Program-made: the position numbers and the translations under genes
Part shown: positions 22,074-33,521 of the stretch, in pieces
Layout: every line of letters starts with the position of its first letter
Position numbering within the stretch: the stretch's first letter is position 1
Assembly: GCA_023614405.1 (NCBI GenBank)
Contig: JAJUPC010000040.1
Span: forward strand, 1,116,001-1,180,000
Source of the DNA: Avena insularis
Lineage: Eukaryota > Streptophyta > Magnoliopsida > Poales > Poaceae
Direction: 5' to 3'
DNA: 64,000 nucleotides
The notes under the pieces: model-generated
What the model was told of the DNA's origin: nothing
The model's database searches: none
The model's input: only the letters and a program-made list of their open reading frames with translations

Positions 22074-25000
22074 AGCATAAAAAAACATGACACCAAGGAA
22101 CCTGAACATATAATGCAAATATCCACCCAAGCTGTCAAGGGGAAGAACAACAAGAACAACTTCACATTCAGTGTGCTGATTGGAGGCAAACGAGCAATAG
22201 CCCTAATAGACACTAGCAGCACCCATACATCCATGGATATGAAATTTTCAACAAAGATCAACTATACAACCATCACCAACTCACTAGAAACTGTACTGGT
22301 TGCTGGTGGAGGCAAACTGCAAACATGAGCCACTGTACAATCAATACCATACAAAATTCAAGGGCATGCATTTGAAAATTCTTTCAAAATCATCCCACTC
22401 AATGGTTATGACATCATTTTTGGAGGTGACTGGATGCTGTCCCACAACCCTGACAAGTTTGACTACATCAAGAGGGAAATCAAAATCAGGCACCTTGGCA
22501 AAGAGAAAATTATCCTCCAAGATCAGTCTCTGAACAAGGAAGTTAGATTAATGTCAATTGGTAAATTACACAAAGAGCTCCAGAAAGGAGCAACTGGCTA
22601 CATCATTTTCCCTATGTCAGCTGAAACTAAACCACCAAGCACTGATGATCATGAGCTCAAGGAACTTCTGTCTGAATTTACTGACATATTCTAGGAACCA
22701 ACTGAACTACCCCTAGTGAGGGAATGTGATCACTCAATTCCACTAAAATAAGGAGCAATTCCCCCAATGATCGGACCATACAGAGTACCCCACAAACAGA
22801 AGAATGAAATGGAAGAACAGATCAAACAACTCCTGGAATCTTCTGTTATCAGACCTAGCAATAGCCCCTATGCTTCTCCTTCCATACTGGTCAGAAAGAA
22901 AGATGGTAGTTGGAGGCTCTGTATTGACTATAGAAAACTAAATGCTCAAACAATCAAAGACAAGTTCTCAATTCCTGTCATTGAGGACCTCCTGGATGAA
23001 CTCAATGGAGCCACCTTTTGCACCAAACTTGACTTGAGATCTGGATACCATCAGATAAGGATGAAACCAAGTGATATCTCCAAAACAGCCTTCAGGACAT
23101 ATTTTGGTCATTTTGAATACTTAGTCATGACATTTGGGCTTACTAATGCTCCAACATCCTTCCAGTCCCTGGTGAACATAATATTTGATGTTCATTTGAG
23201 GAAATTTCTGCTTGTCTTCTTTGATGACATCTTAATTTATAGCAAGACCAAAAGAGAGCACTTGCAACATCTCAAGATCACACTGGAAACACTAATTATT
23301 TGCTAAGCAAAGCAAATGTGTTTTTGCTTCCAACAGTGTAGAGTACCTAGGCCACATCATATCTGGTGAGGGAGTTGCCACAGACCCAAAGAAGATTGAA
23401 GCAGTAAAAGACTGGCCCATCCCCAAGAACATTACCCAGCTAAGAAGCTTCCTTGGTCTAACTGGCTACTATAGAAGATTTGTCAAACACTATGGTCTGA
23501 TCTGTCGACCACTGCATGAAATATTGAAGAAAAATTCCTTTCATTGGACAAAGACACAGACAAGGGCATTTGAACAGCTCAAGCAGAGCCTCGTATCTGC
23601 ACCAGTTATGGCCCTGCCTGATTTCTCCCTACCCTTCACTATAGAAATGGATGCCAGTGGATATGGATTGGGTGCAGTACTCATGTAGAACAACAAACCA
23701 ATATCTTTCTACAGCAAAACCTTAGGACCAAAATCAGCTGCAATGTCCACTTATGACAAAGAGGCAATGGCCATATTGGAAGCACTCAAAAGACGGAGGC
23801 ATTACCTATTGGGTAGCACCATGATCATCAAAATAGACCAAAAGAGTCTAAAATTCATGAATGACCAAAAATTCATGGAGGGAATCCAACAGAAGCTCCT
23901 CTTGAAGCTGCTCGAATTCACCTACACCATTGACTACAAGAAGGGCAAAGAAAACAAAGCAGTTGATGCACTTAGCCGCAGAGACAGCCCTCCTTCCCTC
24001 ATGCCCATCACTATAGTGCATCCAGCTTGGATTGATTCAGTCATTGGCAGCTATACACATGACAAGCAATGCCAAGCATTAATCCAAAAATTGGCTATTC
24101 AACCAGATGCAGACTCCAACTTTACATTACATGCTGGAATTCCGAGATACAAGGGAAGAATCTACATTGGGCAGGATAAGGATCTGCAAACCAAACTAAT
24201 AGAATCACTCCATGCTTCAGCTCTTGGAGGACACTCTGGCATGGTTTCTACATACCAAAGAATCAAAATAATAGTTTACTGGCCTGGACAAAAGAAGCAC
24301 ATTGAAACATTCATTGCAGAATGCCCAATTTGCCAAAGAGCAAAAGCGGAACACTACAGTTATCCTGGCCTCCTCCAACCACTAGACCCACCTGACATGT
24401 CTTGGCAACACATCACGATGGATTTCATTGAGAGCCTCCCAAAATCACAAGGGAAAGAGGTAATCTTAGTGGTTGTGGACAGATTAACAAAATCTGCCCA
24501 TTTCATTGCACTTCCACACCCCTACACTGTCCACTCAGTGGCTCAAGCATTCACTGACCACATATTCAAACTACATGGACCTCCAATCAGCATTATAACA
24601 GATAGAGATAGATTATTCACAAGCAAAATGTGGCAACAAGTATTCAAATCCTGGAATGTCAAGCTCAACCTTAGGACTGCTTACCACCCACAAACTGATG
24701 GTCAGTCTGAAAGAGTTAATCAGTGCCTAGAATCCTACCTAAGATTCATGACCTTTCAGGAACCCAAGAAATAGGCTGCTTGGATACCTCTGGCTGAGTG
24801 GTGGTACAATACTACATACCACACATCACTCAAAGTAACCCCCCTTTCAAGATTTGTATGGGTATGCACCCCCCCATGATTAGTGAGGTTTCAACCCCAG
24901 ATCCCCAAGATAGTGAAGCCAAAGATTTTCTTCAGGAGAAACAACAGATGCTGGCCAACTCAAACAAAACTTGACTCAAGCACAAGCCAGAATGAAGAAA

Positions 25001-25459
25001 CATGCAGATAAGAAGAGAACTGAAAGGACATTCCAAGAGGGAGACATGGTGTATATCAAGATGCAACCTTACAGACTGTCCAGCTTTGGCATTAGACAGT
25101 CCATCAAATTGGCAAGCAAATTCTATGGACCTTTCACAATTCTTCAAAAAATTGGAACACTGGCATACAAGCTTCAGTTACCCAATGGAGTCACAATACA
25201 CCCTATATTCCATGTAAGCCAACTCAAGAAACACCTCGGACCCAATGCTATTCCTCAACCTGAATTACCTCTAGTCACAGCAGAAGGAAGGATCAAGACT
25301 GAACCCACAAAAGTAGTGGAAACTAGATCCCTTCCTAGAAATGGAGTCTTAGTGACACAATGGTTGGTTGAATGAGAAAATTTAGCACCTGAGGACGCAC
25401 CCTGGGAAGATGCCAACTTCATCAAGAGTGTATTCCCAGCATTCTATACAAAACAGTAA
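22074..25459 (+). pseudogene. Protease-RT-RNase H-integrase-chromodomain of Reina-type element, decayed
   Basis: Protease remnant with IALIDTSSTHTSMD (DTS where DTG or DSG is usual, near 22209). RT includes [45 protein letters not shown] and FFDDILIYS (about 23219-23245). RNase H shows TIEMDASGYGLGAVLM. Integrase shows ECPICQRAKAEH, ITMDFIESLP, ITDRDRLFTS and TDGQSERVNQ, so the D,D,E residues appear intact here. The end has [11 protein letters not shown], then VLVTQWLVE and LAPEDAPWED, a chromodomain-like tail. Stops are seen near 22326, 22693, 22749, 23686, 24772 and 25372, with shifts near 23305 and 24840. Not translatable as one protein. Confidence 0.92.
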
Positions 25460-25505
25460 AAGCATGGTTCCAAGACAACGTAACTTGAGGACAAGTGCTA
25501 TCTCC

Positions 25506-25514
25506 AGGAGAGGG
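25506..25514 (+). promoter_or_regulatory. Polypurine tract of Reina-type element
   Basis: AGGAGAGGG lies three bases before the TG of the 3' LTR, the expected plus-strand primer position. Confidence 0.8.
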
Positions 25515-25517
25515 CAA

Positions 25518-25855
25518 TGTCAGACCCAGTCTATCTTTTCCCAGTTATGCGCCAACGGCTAAGATGGAATGAGGAGAAACCAACGGCTGGATGGAAGATG
25601 GCATCGCTGTTACTTCCGACAGAGCAATCACCAGCTTAATTACTGTTTAATTATTGTAACCGTACTTAATTACTGTACCAGACTATATAAGTCCCAGTGT
25701 CGGGAGCGACAGAGCTATCAAGCTAATTCTACTATCAACTATCTTTCCTGTTGTTATTTCCCGTTTTAGGGTTAGATATCTCCTCCTAGAAAATCCCTAG
25801 TGATTGAGGGTACTCCAGATTGGGAGTTCGGTCTGATTCCTACTGGGATCTGACA
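25518..25855 (+). repeat. 3' LTR of Reina-type element
   Basis: 338 bp, the same ends as the 5' LTR, TATATAA at 25684-25690, followed by the CCACC target duplication at 25856-25860. Confidence 0.95.
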
Positions 25856-25860
25856 CCACC

Positions 25861-26404
25861 ACCTTGCCCTCAGCATCAATGGTGATCTGCATCAGCTGCT
25901 CCACACCAAGAAGCTGCTCAGATAGGTGGAAGAAGAACCTGGCGTGGTCGTTTGCCTGACGATCGCCCAGAAAGTGTCTCGGCGGAAGAAGGGGTATGCC
26001 AACAACCTGCAACTTGCCGTCGAGATCTGGTCCACAACCTCCTGAAGACAGGAGGCGCCGCGTGACCGCTCATGGGAGATAGCGGCCAGAGTCCTCCGTG
26101 CATCTTGGGCATCTGCATTGGCGGGTGCGCGAGCCGCAAGGAGCCATGTGTCTTGTCGAAGAAGGTCATCATGGGAGGACTTCAGCTCCCCATGACGCGC
26201 GGACACCGACAAGCTTTCAACTAGCTCCTCGTACGCATGAGTGAGATGGGTGCTCGAAGCCAACGTGAAGCTCAATTCATCCTGAAGGGATCATCCCGCG
26301 ACCCGCAAGGCCCTGGGAAGATACGTCAACACTAACATCATTGTCGATTCCGGGACGATCCTTGGTATTGACCAAGAATGAGGAGTCAAGACAAAGGCGC
26401 TCTT
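25861..26404 (-). other. Coding-like fragment with coiled-coil composition, unidentified
   Basis: A reverse-strand frame (26275-25892) is Ala/Arg/Ser/Leu-rich and helical (for example YEELVESLSVSARHGELKSS and ARRTLAAISHERSRGASCLQ). Another frame (VEQLMQITIDAEGKVV) runs up to the Reina insertion site. Removing the retrotransposon joins this strand to the sequence upstream of the DUF295 frame. I cannot name the protein. Its composition suggests a gag-like or other transposon-borne coiled-coil protein, but a host exon is possible. Confidence 0.4.
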
Positions 26405-27060
26405 GTGGGGTTGGGGGACAAGAGGCAGAGGGCGCATGCATTATAGTACCTTAACAGTGTCTACGACCCGCCCAAGGATGGGAGAAAACAGGATTGTCGT
26501 GTATCCCAGTCAGGGCGAGCCGATTCCACATCTCGGGACAGGAGAAGATCCGGGATCAAACTTGCGCATGAAGACAAGACCCGAGATCGGTTTGCGGGAA
26601 AAGGATTCCCGGAACCCGGACTAGCATGTAGAGGACAGGACCGGACGGAGACCTAGGCGCGGTGTACATAACATGTAAAAGTTGTCATGTTCCCTCCTTC
26701 ACTCCGCGTAGCTAGTGAAGGGAAAGCTGTGAGCTAGCCCCTGTGGTATCCCCTTAGATCTATAAAAGGAGGACCAAGGCGAGCGAAGAAGAGTGAGAGC
26801 ATTCTATGTTAGCCCATCCCTTGTCATAAACAAGAGAAATTCATTGTAAGCTAACTTACCACAACAATACCACCAACAAGCAGGAAGTAGGGCTGTTAGC
26901 CATCACGACAGCCTGAACCTAGGTACATCTTCGTGTGCTTCGCCGAAAGTTCGATCAGAGATGATGGTCTAGAGCTTTCTTGCCACCCCTCTATGAATCT
27001 CTAAAAGAGGGTATCTGGTACCCCTGCTATCCGTGTTCATGCACACGACACAACCTTCTA
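26405..27060 (+). repeat. Gypsy-type LTR remnant
   Basis: LTR-like organisation on the + strand: GC-rich upstream part, a TCTATAAAAGGAGGACC TATA region near 26758, then a 5'-untranslated-like stretch with CAGGAAGTAGGGCTGTTA and AAAGAGGGTATCTGGTACCC, as in cereal Gypsy LTRs. Borders are approximate; no partner LTR or target duplication could be found. It is cut off by the Copia sequence on the right. Confidence 0.55.
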
Positions 27061-28326
27061 TAAAACCGATCTATCTCATAGAACAACCACCAAAACAACA
27101 ACTAGATTCAATCTAATGCTAACTGCATATTACATATGCGCGATCAAGGGCCTAAAACTATAAGCTATCACTCTAATACAATTGTTGGATCGTGTAGATA
27201 TAAACAAAAAAATCTACGCAGAACTCCCAAGATCTAGCCAAGGTACAAGTCCACGAGGATTACCACTAGCTGCACATGGGTCTAGTGTTTGCAATACATG
27301 GAACTGTCTAACCGTGCACCTTGGACAGCCTGCACCCCACTATATATAGGGAGTGATAGTGCGCTACACAACTCATTGACTCATTCCCTATCCTATTCGG
27401 GTCCAACCCAACCAACATACTTCTCATTCGGATTCTCATCTGACTTGCTCTCGCTCTTAAGTGTGCAACCATGCATACTCACGACGACTTAGACACGATT
27501 TGAGTATGAGTCACAACTAATCAATCGGTAGAACTTCCTAGCAGAACATGCCGACTCCAAAATACCATAGAGTCATGACGACATACATTTCAATGCAACT
27601 TACGGCAGGTCCCTTTTGCCTCACTATATACCTTGTCGAGCCATAGACGAAATATTATCATTCCTTTAATATCTAAACTCTCTTCTCGATCCGTGATATG
27701 TGATTCATCCGACTAACTCCTAGTCGATCATCCTGATTAACACTTAACCGAGATGCGCATGACCATGATTTTCAAATCATATCACTCGAGAGGTCCCAGA
27801 AAATATCTCTCTGGTTAGAGGGGCAAAATACCATCTCAGTTATGCACATCATGAAGCTTGATAGTCTGTCGACCCAAACTCTGCCTTTATAACTGCCCTA
27901 TGACGAATATCGTTTGACAGAACCAAAGTCGGTTGATCCACAACTCGGATTGTGAGACAACCTCAAGTCTAAAGATTACATTTATTAAGACATACAAATA
28001 ACGAATTACTCGGTGTATCTCAATATGGGTCGGTCCGACTCGCTAAATTCTTTAGTTGAATCTGTGCAAGTCAAAATAGAAACACCATGCGCGTGACAAG
28101 TGGAACCGAATCATCGGCCGGCTTTGACATTAGTGTAAGTTGTGTTTCTAGCACAACCTCGATGACTAAGGACAATCTAATATGTACAACATGCATACAT
28201 AGTTCCTTAACTGAATCACATATTCAATGATACATATCAGATGTTCATACAAGGACAACTTAATAACTTTATAAATACATTGGAAATTACATCATACATG
28301 ATTTGCTCTATGGCATATTCCCAACA
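27061..28326 (-). mobile_element. Copia-type element: 5' LTR plus primer site and short internal stub
   Basis: A reverse-strand LTR of 1144 bp (27183-28326) begins TGTTGGGAATATGCC and ends TCCAACA. Directly after it (27182-27169) is ATTGTATTAGAGTG, a degenerate initiator tRNA-Met primer site, so this is a 5' [13 protein letters not shown] box lies at 27341-27349 on the reverse strand's transcription path. The internal sequence stops by about 27060, where Gypsy LTR sequence begins; no gag or pol is present. The start TGTTGG plus the tRNA-Met site points to Copia. Right flank AGTAT has no visible partner. Confidence 0.78.
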
Positions 28327-28732
28327 AGTATATCTTCAATATGCAAATCTGGACTGGAGGCGGCGGCAACGTCGTGCACACGCTCGGAGGCCAATGAGAC
28401 CTTCCTAGTCAGCCCACTCAGAGGAGGTCAGCACCGACACCTTACTCGTTGGTTTTCTATTTGGTCCGCAATAGCGACACCATTAGGGGAGAGACCATGG
28501 TGGCTATGGTTTTGAGGAGGGGAGGAGAAAGGGAGGAAAGAGGAAAGAGGAAATGAGAGTGGGTGGTGGATAGGGCCGCCCTTGACCCTCTCTCCATAGC
28601 TAAGAAAGGCAGTCCTCCATGACTAGAGAGTATCGTACCTGCCGACGAAGGGCGGTCCGCCACGCACCACCGAAGTCATCCTCTCCACTATCGCCCAATA
28701 AAGAATAGGATATGAAATGATGATGTTGCCCG
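28327..28732. other. Flanking DNA, nothing recognised
   Basis: About 400 bases between the Copia LTR and the Athila-type LTR. It contains a purine-rich run (GGAGGGGAGGAGAAAGGGAG near 28517). No gene or element ends could be supported. Confidence 0.4.
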
Positions 28733-30285
28733 TGATGCGTCTTGACGCCCCATTGGGAAACCCCAAGAGCAAGGTATGATGCAGCACGGCAACAAGTTTT
28801 CCTTCGGTAAGAAACCGATGTTATCGAACCAGTAGGAGGAAGGAAATGTCTCAAAGGTGTAGCAAGCAACATCGAAACCTGCACAACACAAACTCAAGAC
28901 TTTGCCCCAACTAACAGTGAGGTTGTCAATCTCACCGGTTGCTGTAACAAAGGATTAACTGTATGGTGGAAGGTGATGATGGTTTGCAGCAAGTAAACAG
29001 TAACAGTGGAAGATGTATTAATGGTAAAGATTGGACCAGAGTCCATAGTTCACTAGAGGTGTTATCCTTAGATAAACAAACATGGCATGCTGGGTAAACA
29101 AATTACAGGAGGGCAATTGACAGGACTGAGCAAGGCATAACAATGCAATACTAGACAAAAAGATCCGATGAGATTTGATTGGGCAATACAACAATATACA
29201 TAGACCGCCATCCAACTGCATCTATGACTAGAAGTCCACCTTTGGGTTATCATCCGAACCCCCTCCAGTATTAAGTTGCAAGCAACAAACAACTGCTTTA
29301 AGCAAAGTGTGTAAGGTAAAAAATCCACTTGTTCCATGAACAAGAGACTGTTGTTTTCTCCCTAGTGGCAACAACACATCTACAACCGTAGAGATTTCTG
29401 GCACTTCCCTTGATTAAGTAGAGGCATGAACCCACTATCGAGCATAAATACCCCCTCTTGGAGTCACTAGCAACTACTTGGCCAAGATAGCTACTAACAA
29501 CGGAGAGCATGCAAGATCACAAACAACATAAACATGATAGAATCAATAAGACAAAACCATTAATCAATCTGATATAGTAATCTCAATATCCATCGGATCC
29601 CCGCAAACACAACATGCATGATTACAAATAGATGAGATCTTGATCATGAACGGAGCTCACAAGATCTAGACATGAAAGCACAAGGAGGAGATACAACCAT
29701 CTAGCTACTACATGGACCCGTAGTCTAAGGTGGAACTACTCACGCTTCATACCGGAAGCTGGCATGATGAAGAAGAAGGCCGCCGGGATGATCTCCCCTC
29801 CAGCAGGGTGCCAGGAAGAGCTTTAGATCCCCCAATCTAGGGACGATGGTGGCGGCGGCTATAGACGGTTTCGTAGAATATTGATTGGGTGTTTAGGGTT
29901 TAGACATCGAGGGTTTTTTATAGGCAAAGAGGCGAGGCAGGGGGGCCACCAGGGCGGCTACACCCCCCCCGGCACGGGGTGGGCCCACCCGCACGGCCAG
30001 GGGTGTGCTCCCTGGTGAGTCCTCTCCGTCTCGTATTCCGGCTTCGTGTTCCCCACGGCAAAATATTGAATTTGGATTTTGTCCCGTCCAATTCCGAGAA
30101 TATTGATTTTCTGCCTTTCTGGAACCAAAAATGTAAGAAAAGCAGTAACGCAATCGTGGCATCTTATTAATAGGTTAGTACCAGAAAACATATAAAAACA
30201 CCTCAAAGTGTGGACAAAGCAAAGCAAAGTAGATACTAAACAAGCATGGAACATCAAAAATTATAGATACGTTTCCGACGTATCA
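28733..30285 (-). repeat. 3' LTR of element A (about 1.55 kb)
   Basis: In its own direction the LTR starts TGATACGTCGGAAACGTATC at 30285 and ends GGCGTCAAGACGCATCA at 28733, both typical of Athila-like cereal LTRs. No primer site follows the end at 28733, so this is the 3' copy. Short reverse- and forward-strand ORFs in it have no domain support. Confidence 0.8.
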
Positions 30286-32991
30286 AGCATCCCCAAGATT
30301 AACTCATGCTCGTCCTCGAGTAGGTAAGTGATAAAAGAATAATTTTTTAGGTGACATGCACCATCAAAACCAAGATCAAACCATTTGCAAGCTTTGAAAG
30401 CTGGGATCATAGAACTCTAAACATGTGCATGAAAGATGAACTTTTAAAAATAAGAAAAATTAACTATGCATGCAACATGAAAGGCTACAAACAAAGATCA
30501 TGAATAACATGCATTGAAAAAACGTTTGTTTGTTTCACATACAGAAAACATAGCATAGTGGCATTCAGTTTGTCCCTCATGGAGTAGCAAATATATGCAA
30601 AGGACACCTTCAAAGTTCATAAGAGTGACTAGATACAAATAGCACAAGAACAAGCAATATCAACAATATGCATCAATCAATAAGTTTTGGGACACTGCAC
30701 ATAGAACTAAGAATGGCAACTATGCTCTCTTAACTGGTGCCTAAAGGTAGAAAGTGGAGACTCAATATAATAGTGGAAGAAAGTCCCTTCATAAAGGGAA
30801 GCAGGGATTTCAAGTTTCAAAAAGAGCTTCCAAAAATTATGGTACTTGTTAGCTTTCATCCCTCATTGCCCCTATCATAAGCATCTTGAAGTGATTAAGG
30901 TTAAAGTGAACAAACTATGGAGTATATGATTGACAAAGTTTAATTTGGCAATCTCATGTCCCTTGAATACGAGGGCCACACCTCATGCTACTCAACTTTA
31001 GTCACCTGTAAGTTCTTGTCATAGTAAGTACATGTGTATCATAGAGAACCGCAAACGGGGTACCCCTTGCACATGGTACATGAGCTTTCCCATAACCAAA
31101 ATGACAAGGCAAGCAGATAATGAGCATCTCAGCGATCTTTTTATTTGCTATTTGCATAGGTTTTTATTGAGGATGCTTCACATATTGCTCATTATGGTGA
31201 TGCTGCAAGTTTGCACCATGATTAGGCATGGCTTAGGCTAGCTTCCCAAGCGTTTATCTAACACAAAATACATAACTTCATGGAATTACAAGCTCCCTTT
31301 TTATTTAACACGGCGACATCCATAGACAAAAGAGCATGATATCAACTGTGTACAAAGTACATGTGCAATGTTGAAAATGTTACCCATGAAAACATGGTTC
31401 TGCTAATTCCAACGTATAAGTGCAAGCATATACAACATATATGACACAATGGTTCAAGTTTATTAGGGGAAAGTAATATAAAGTGTGCGATCAAGTTCGT
31501 GAGAGCTTTAATCACTAAGTTTTCACATAACAAAATACTTTTTAATTAGAAGATAGCTGAAAACAATAATATACTTGGAATGGTGTAACACACCATGCAT
31601 AGGAGTTTATAGTGGACACTTTGGAATAACTTGGTTGCTTGGGAGTTGGAAGCATGAGTAGAACTTACTCATACAAGTGGAGGCTAGCAAAAGACTGGGA
31701 GCAACCAACTAAGAGAGCAATAATGGCCATAATCATGTAGAACGACAAAACATTAGTAATCAAAGCATAGAGTGGTGCTACAAGTCAAGGACTAAATGAT
31801 CATAGAGGATATGGTGACTTTTTTATAGTCATAGCATGGTGTGAGCATGTGCCAAGTCAACCCAAACAAAGCATCAAAGGAGAATACCACAATACTATGC
31901 TTTTGCATGCTAAAACAACGCATGATTCCTTCAAGGCACACTAAGCAATCCCAATTGTTTGGAACAAGTCATTATATAGCAATAATCACTAAGATAAGGT
32001 AAAAACAACACCTATAATGACATGCTAAAGTCTAACTCACAGTCAATGCAAGCTCCTCTTGCACTTTCAAGCAAGAACTTTCTACTCCTTTCCAACACCA
32101 ATCAACTTATTTGAAACAACACAGCGAGAACGGGGGTCCAAACTACTTTATTCAAGCAAACTAAACAAACTAAGAAAAGCAAATGAAAACTAAGACGCTC
32201 CAAGAACAAAACAACAGTGCATGAAACAATAAAAACGAAGCGTCTAGAAAGACCTGAACTTTTTATTGATGAAGAAGGGGATGCCTTGGGCATCCCCAAG
32301 CTTTGACACTTGTACCTCCTGGATATTTCTTGGGGTGACACCGGGGTGGCATCCCCAAGATTGAGCTTTTGTCCATTTTTCATCTCATTACATCATTCTC
32401 TCTCCACACCTGAAATTTTCCTTCATACAAAACTTCACACGATCTTCATTAGCAACATTAGTGCATTCAAAAGATAATAGACCTTTGGGTTTAGCTTTAG
32501 AACAGCAAAACTTTCACCAAAAACACAAGCTTCTATAGAAACTCCTTCAAAAAGCTCAATTTCCCAAAAAGAACCCAAAAAGGAATCAATAAGAAGCAAA
32601 TACAAATAATGGCAGAAATCTGTCAAAACAGACCAGCAGGTATAAACCGATTTTTTCGAAGACCTTCTGTTGCTCAAATCAAAAAGTGTTGAACTAACGA
32701 AAGTTATCTAACATACTGGGGGATTTATTCATAAATTTTAAGCTCAATCCGACTTATAGATACTCCTCACGAATTTTTATGGTAGAGGACAGAAATCTGT
32801 TTCGGGACAACAACTCCCCAAATCTTACTTCCCTCTCATTAGAGGTCATTATTGGCACAAAAAGCAAACAAAAAGGATAAGGAGAGGTCATTAGTGAAGT
32901 AATAACTTCCAATACTCAAGGAAACTCTTGGGTTATCTCCCAACAAGTACTTTTCTTTAACGTCTTTAAGTTAGGCACAAGAAGCAAGAAA
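30286..32991 (-). other. Noncoding internal region of element A
   Basis: Starts with the GCATCCCCAAGATTAACTCA block next to the LTR and has a second GGCATCCCCAAGCTTT block near 32287. It aligns by eye with the internal region of the inner Athila element (shared ACGGGGTACCCCTTGCACAT and TTGCCCCTATCATA). It holds no long ORF. This is the usual long 3' untranslated stretch of RT-less Athila derivatives. Confidence 0.7.
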
Positions 32992-33516
32992 TCAAGTATT
33001 TTCAAATGAAGAAGCATTAACATCAAACCTTGCTTTCAAAGGAGGATCAAAAAGCAACTTCTCTCTCCTCATAGGGAAGTGTTCAAGACCTTTCTTGAAT
33101 GGAAATTGATATTTAATGGTGCCTTCTTTCATATCAATGATGGCACCAACAGTTTTAAGAAAAGATCTTCCCAAAGTAATAGGACAAGAATCATTGTATT
33201 CAACATCCGAAACATAGAAATCAACAGGGACATAAGCATTGTTAACCATAATGAGAACATCATTAACACTCCCCATGAGTTTCTTCTTAGCATTATCATT
33301 AAGTGGGACATCCAAATAACAATCTTCTAAAGGTGGCAAATCAAGCATTTCATAAATCTTCCTAGGCATAATAGAGACACTAGAACCAAGATCACATGAA
33401 GCTTTAAGATCAAAGTCATTCACTTGCACTTAATATTGGGTTTCCAACTATCTTCTACTTTTCTAGGTAGAAGCTTTGTGTTTTAACTTCTCTTCCTTAA
33501 TCTTAACAAGAGCATC
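32992..33516 (-). pseudogene. Athila-type gag-protease C-terminal remnant (element A)
   Basis: The reverse-strand frame (33429 to 32992) carries an aspartic-protease-like region with ASCDLGSSVSIMPRKIYEML and later CPITLGRSFLKTVGAIIDM, matching the plant Athila protease layout. The active site reads DLGSS where DLGA is usual. The preceding bases (33516-33430) continue the gag linker but are shifted in frame near 33428. It is separated from gag at 36556-36870 only by the solo LTR. No RT follows. Confidence 0.75.
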
Positions 33517-33521
33517 TGTAA

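Larger units (their letters stand above)
17315..25855 (+). mobile_element. Reina-type Ty3/Gypsy chromovirus, complete with LTRs
   Basis: Two 338-bp LTRs (TGTCAGACCC...GGGATCTGACA) flank an internal region with primer site, gag, protease, reverse transcriptase, RNase H, integrase and a chromodomain-like end. The target duplication CCACC is present at 17310-17314 and 25856-25860, so both ends are original. Short LTRs and pol details place it in the Reina clade (from family knowledge). I count about 18 mismatches between the LTRs by eye (about 5%). Using 1.3e-8 substitutions per site per year this is near 2 million years. A LINE (19601-22073) interrupts gag. It landed just upstream of the DUF295 frame. 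Confidence 0.93.
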
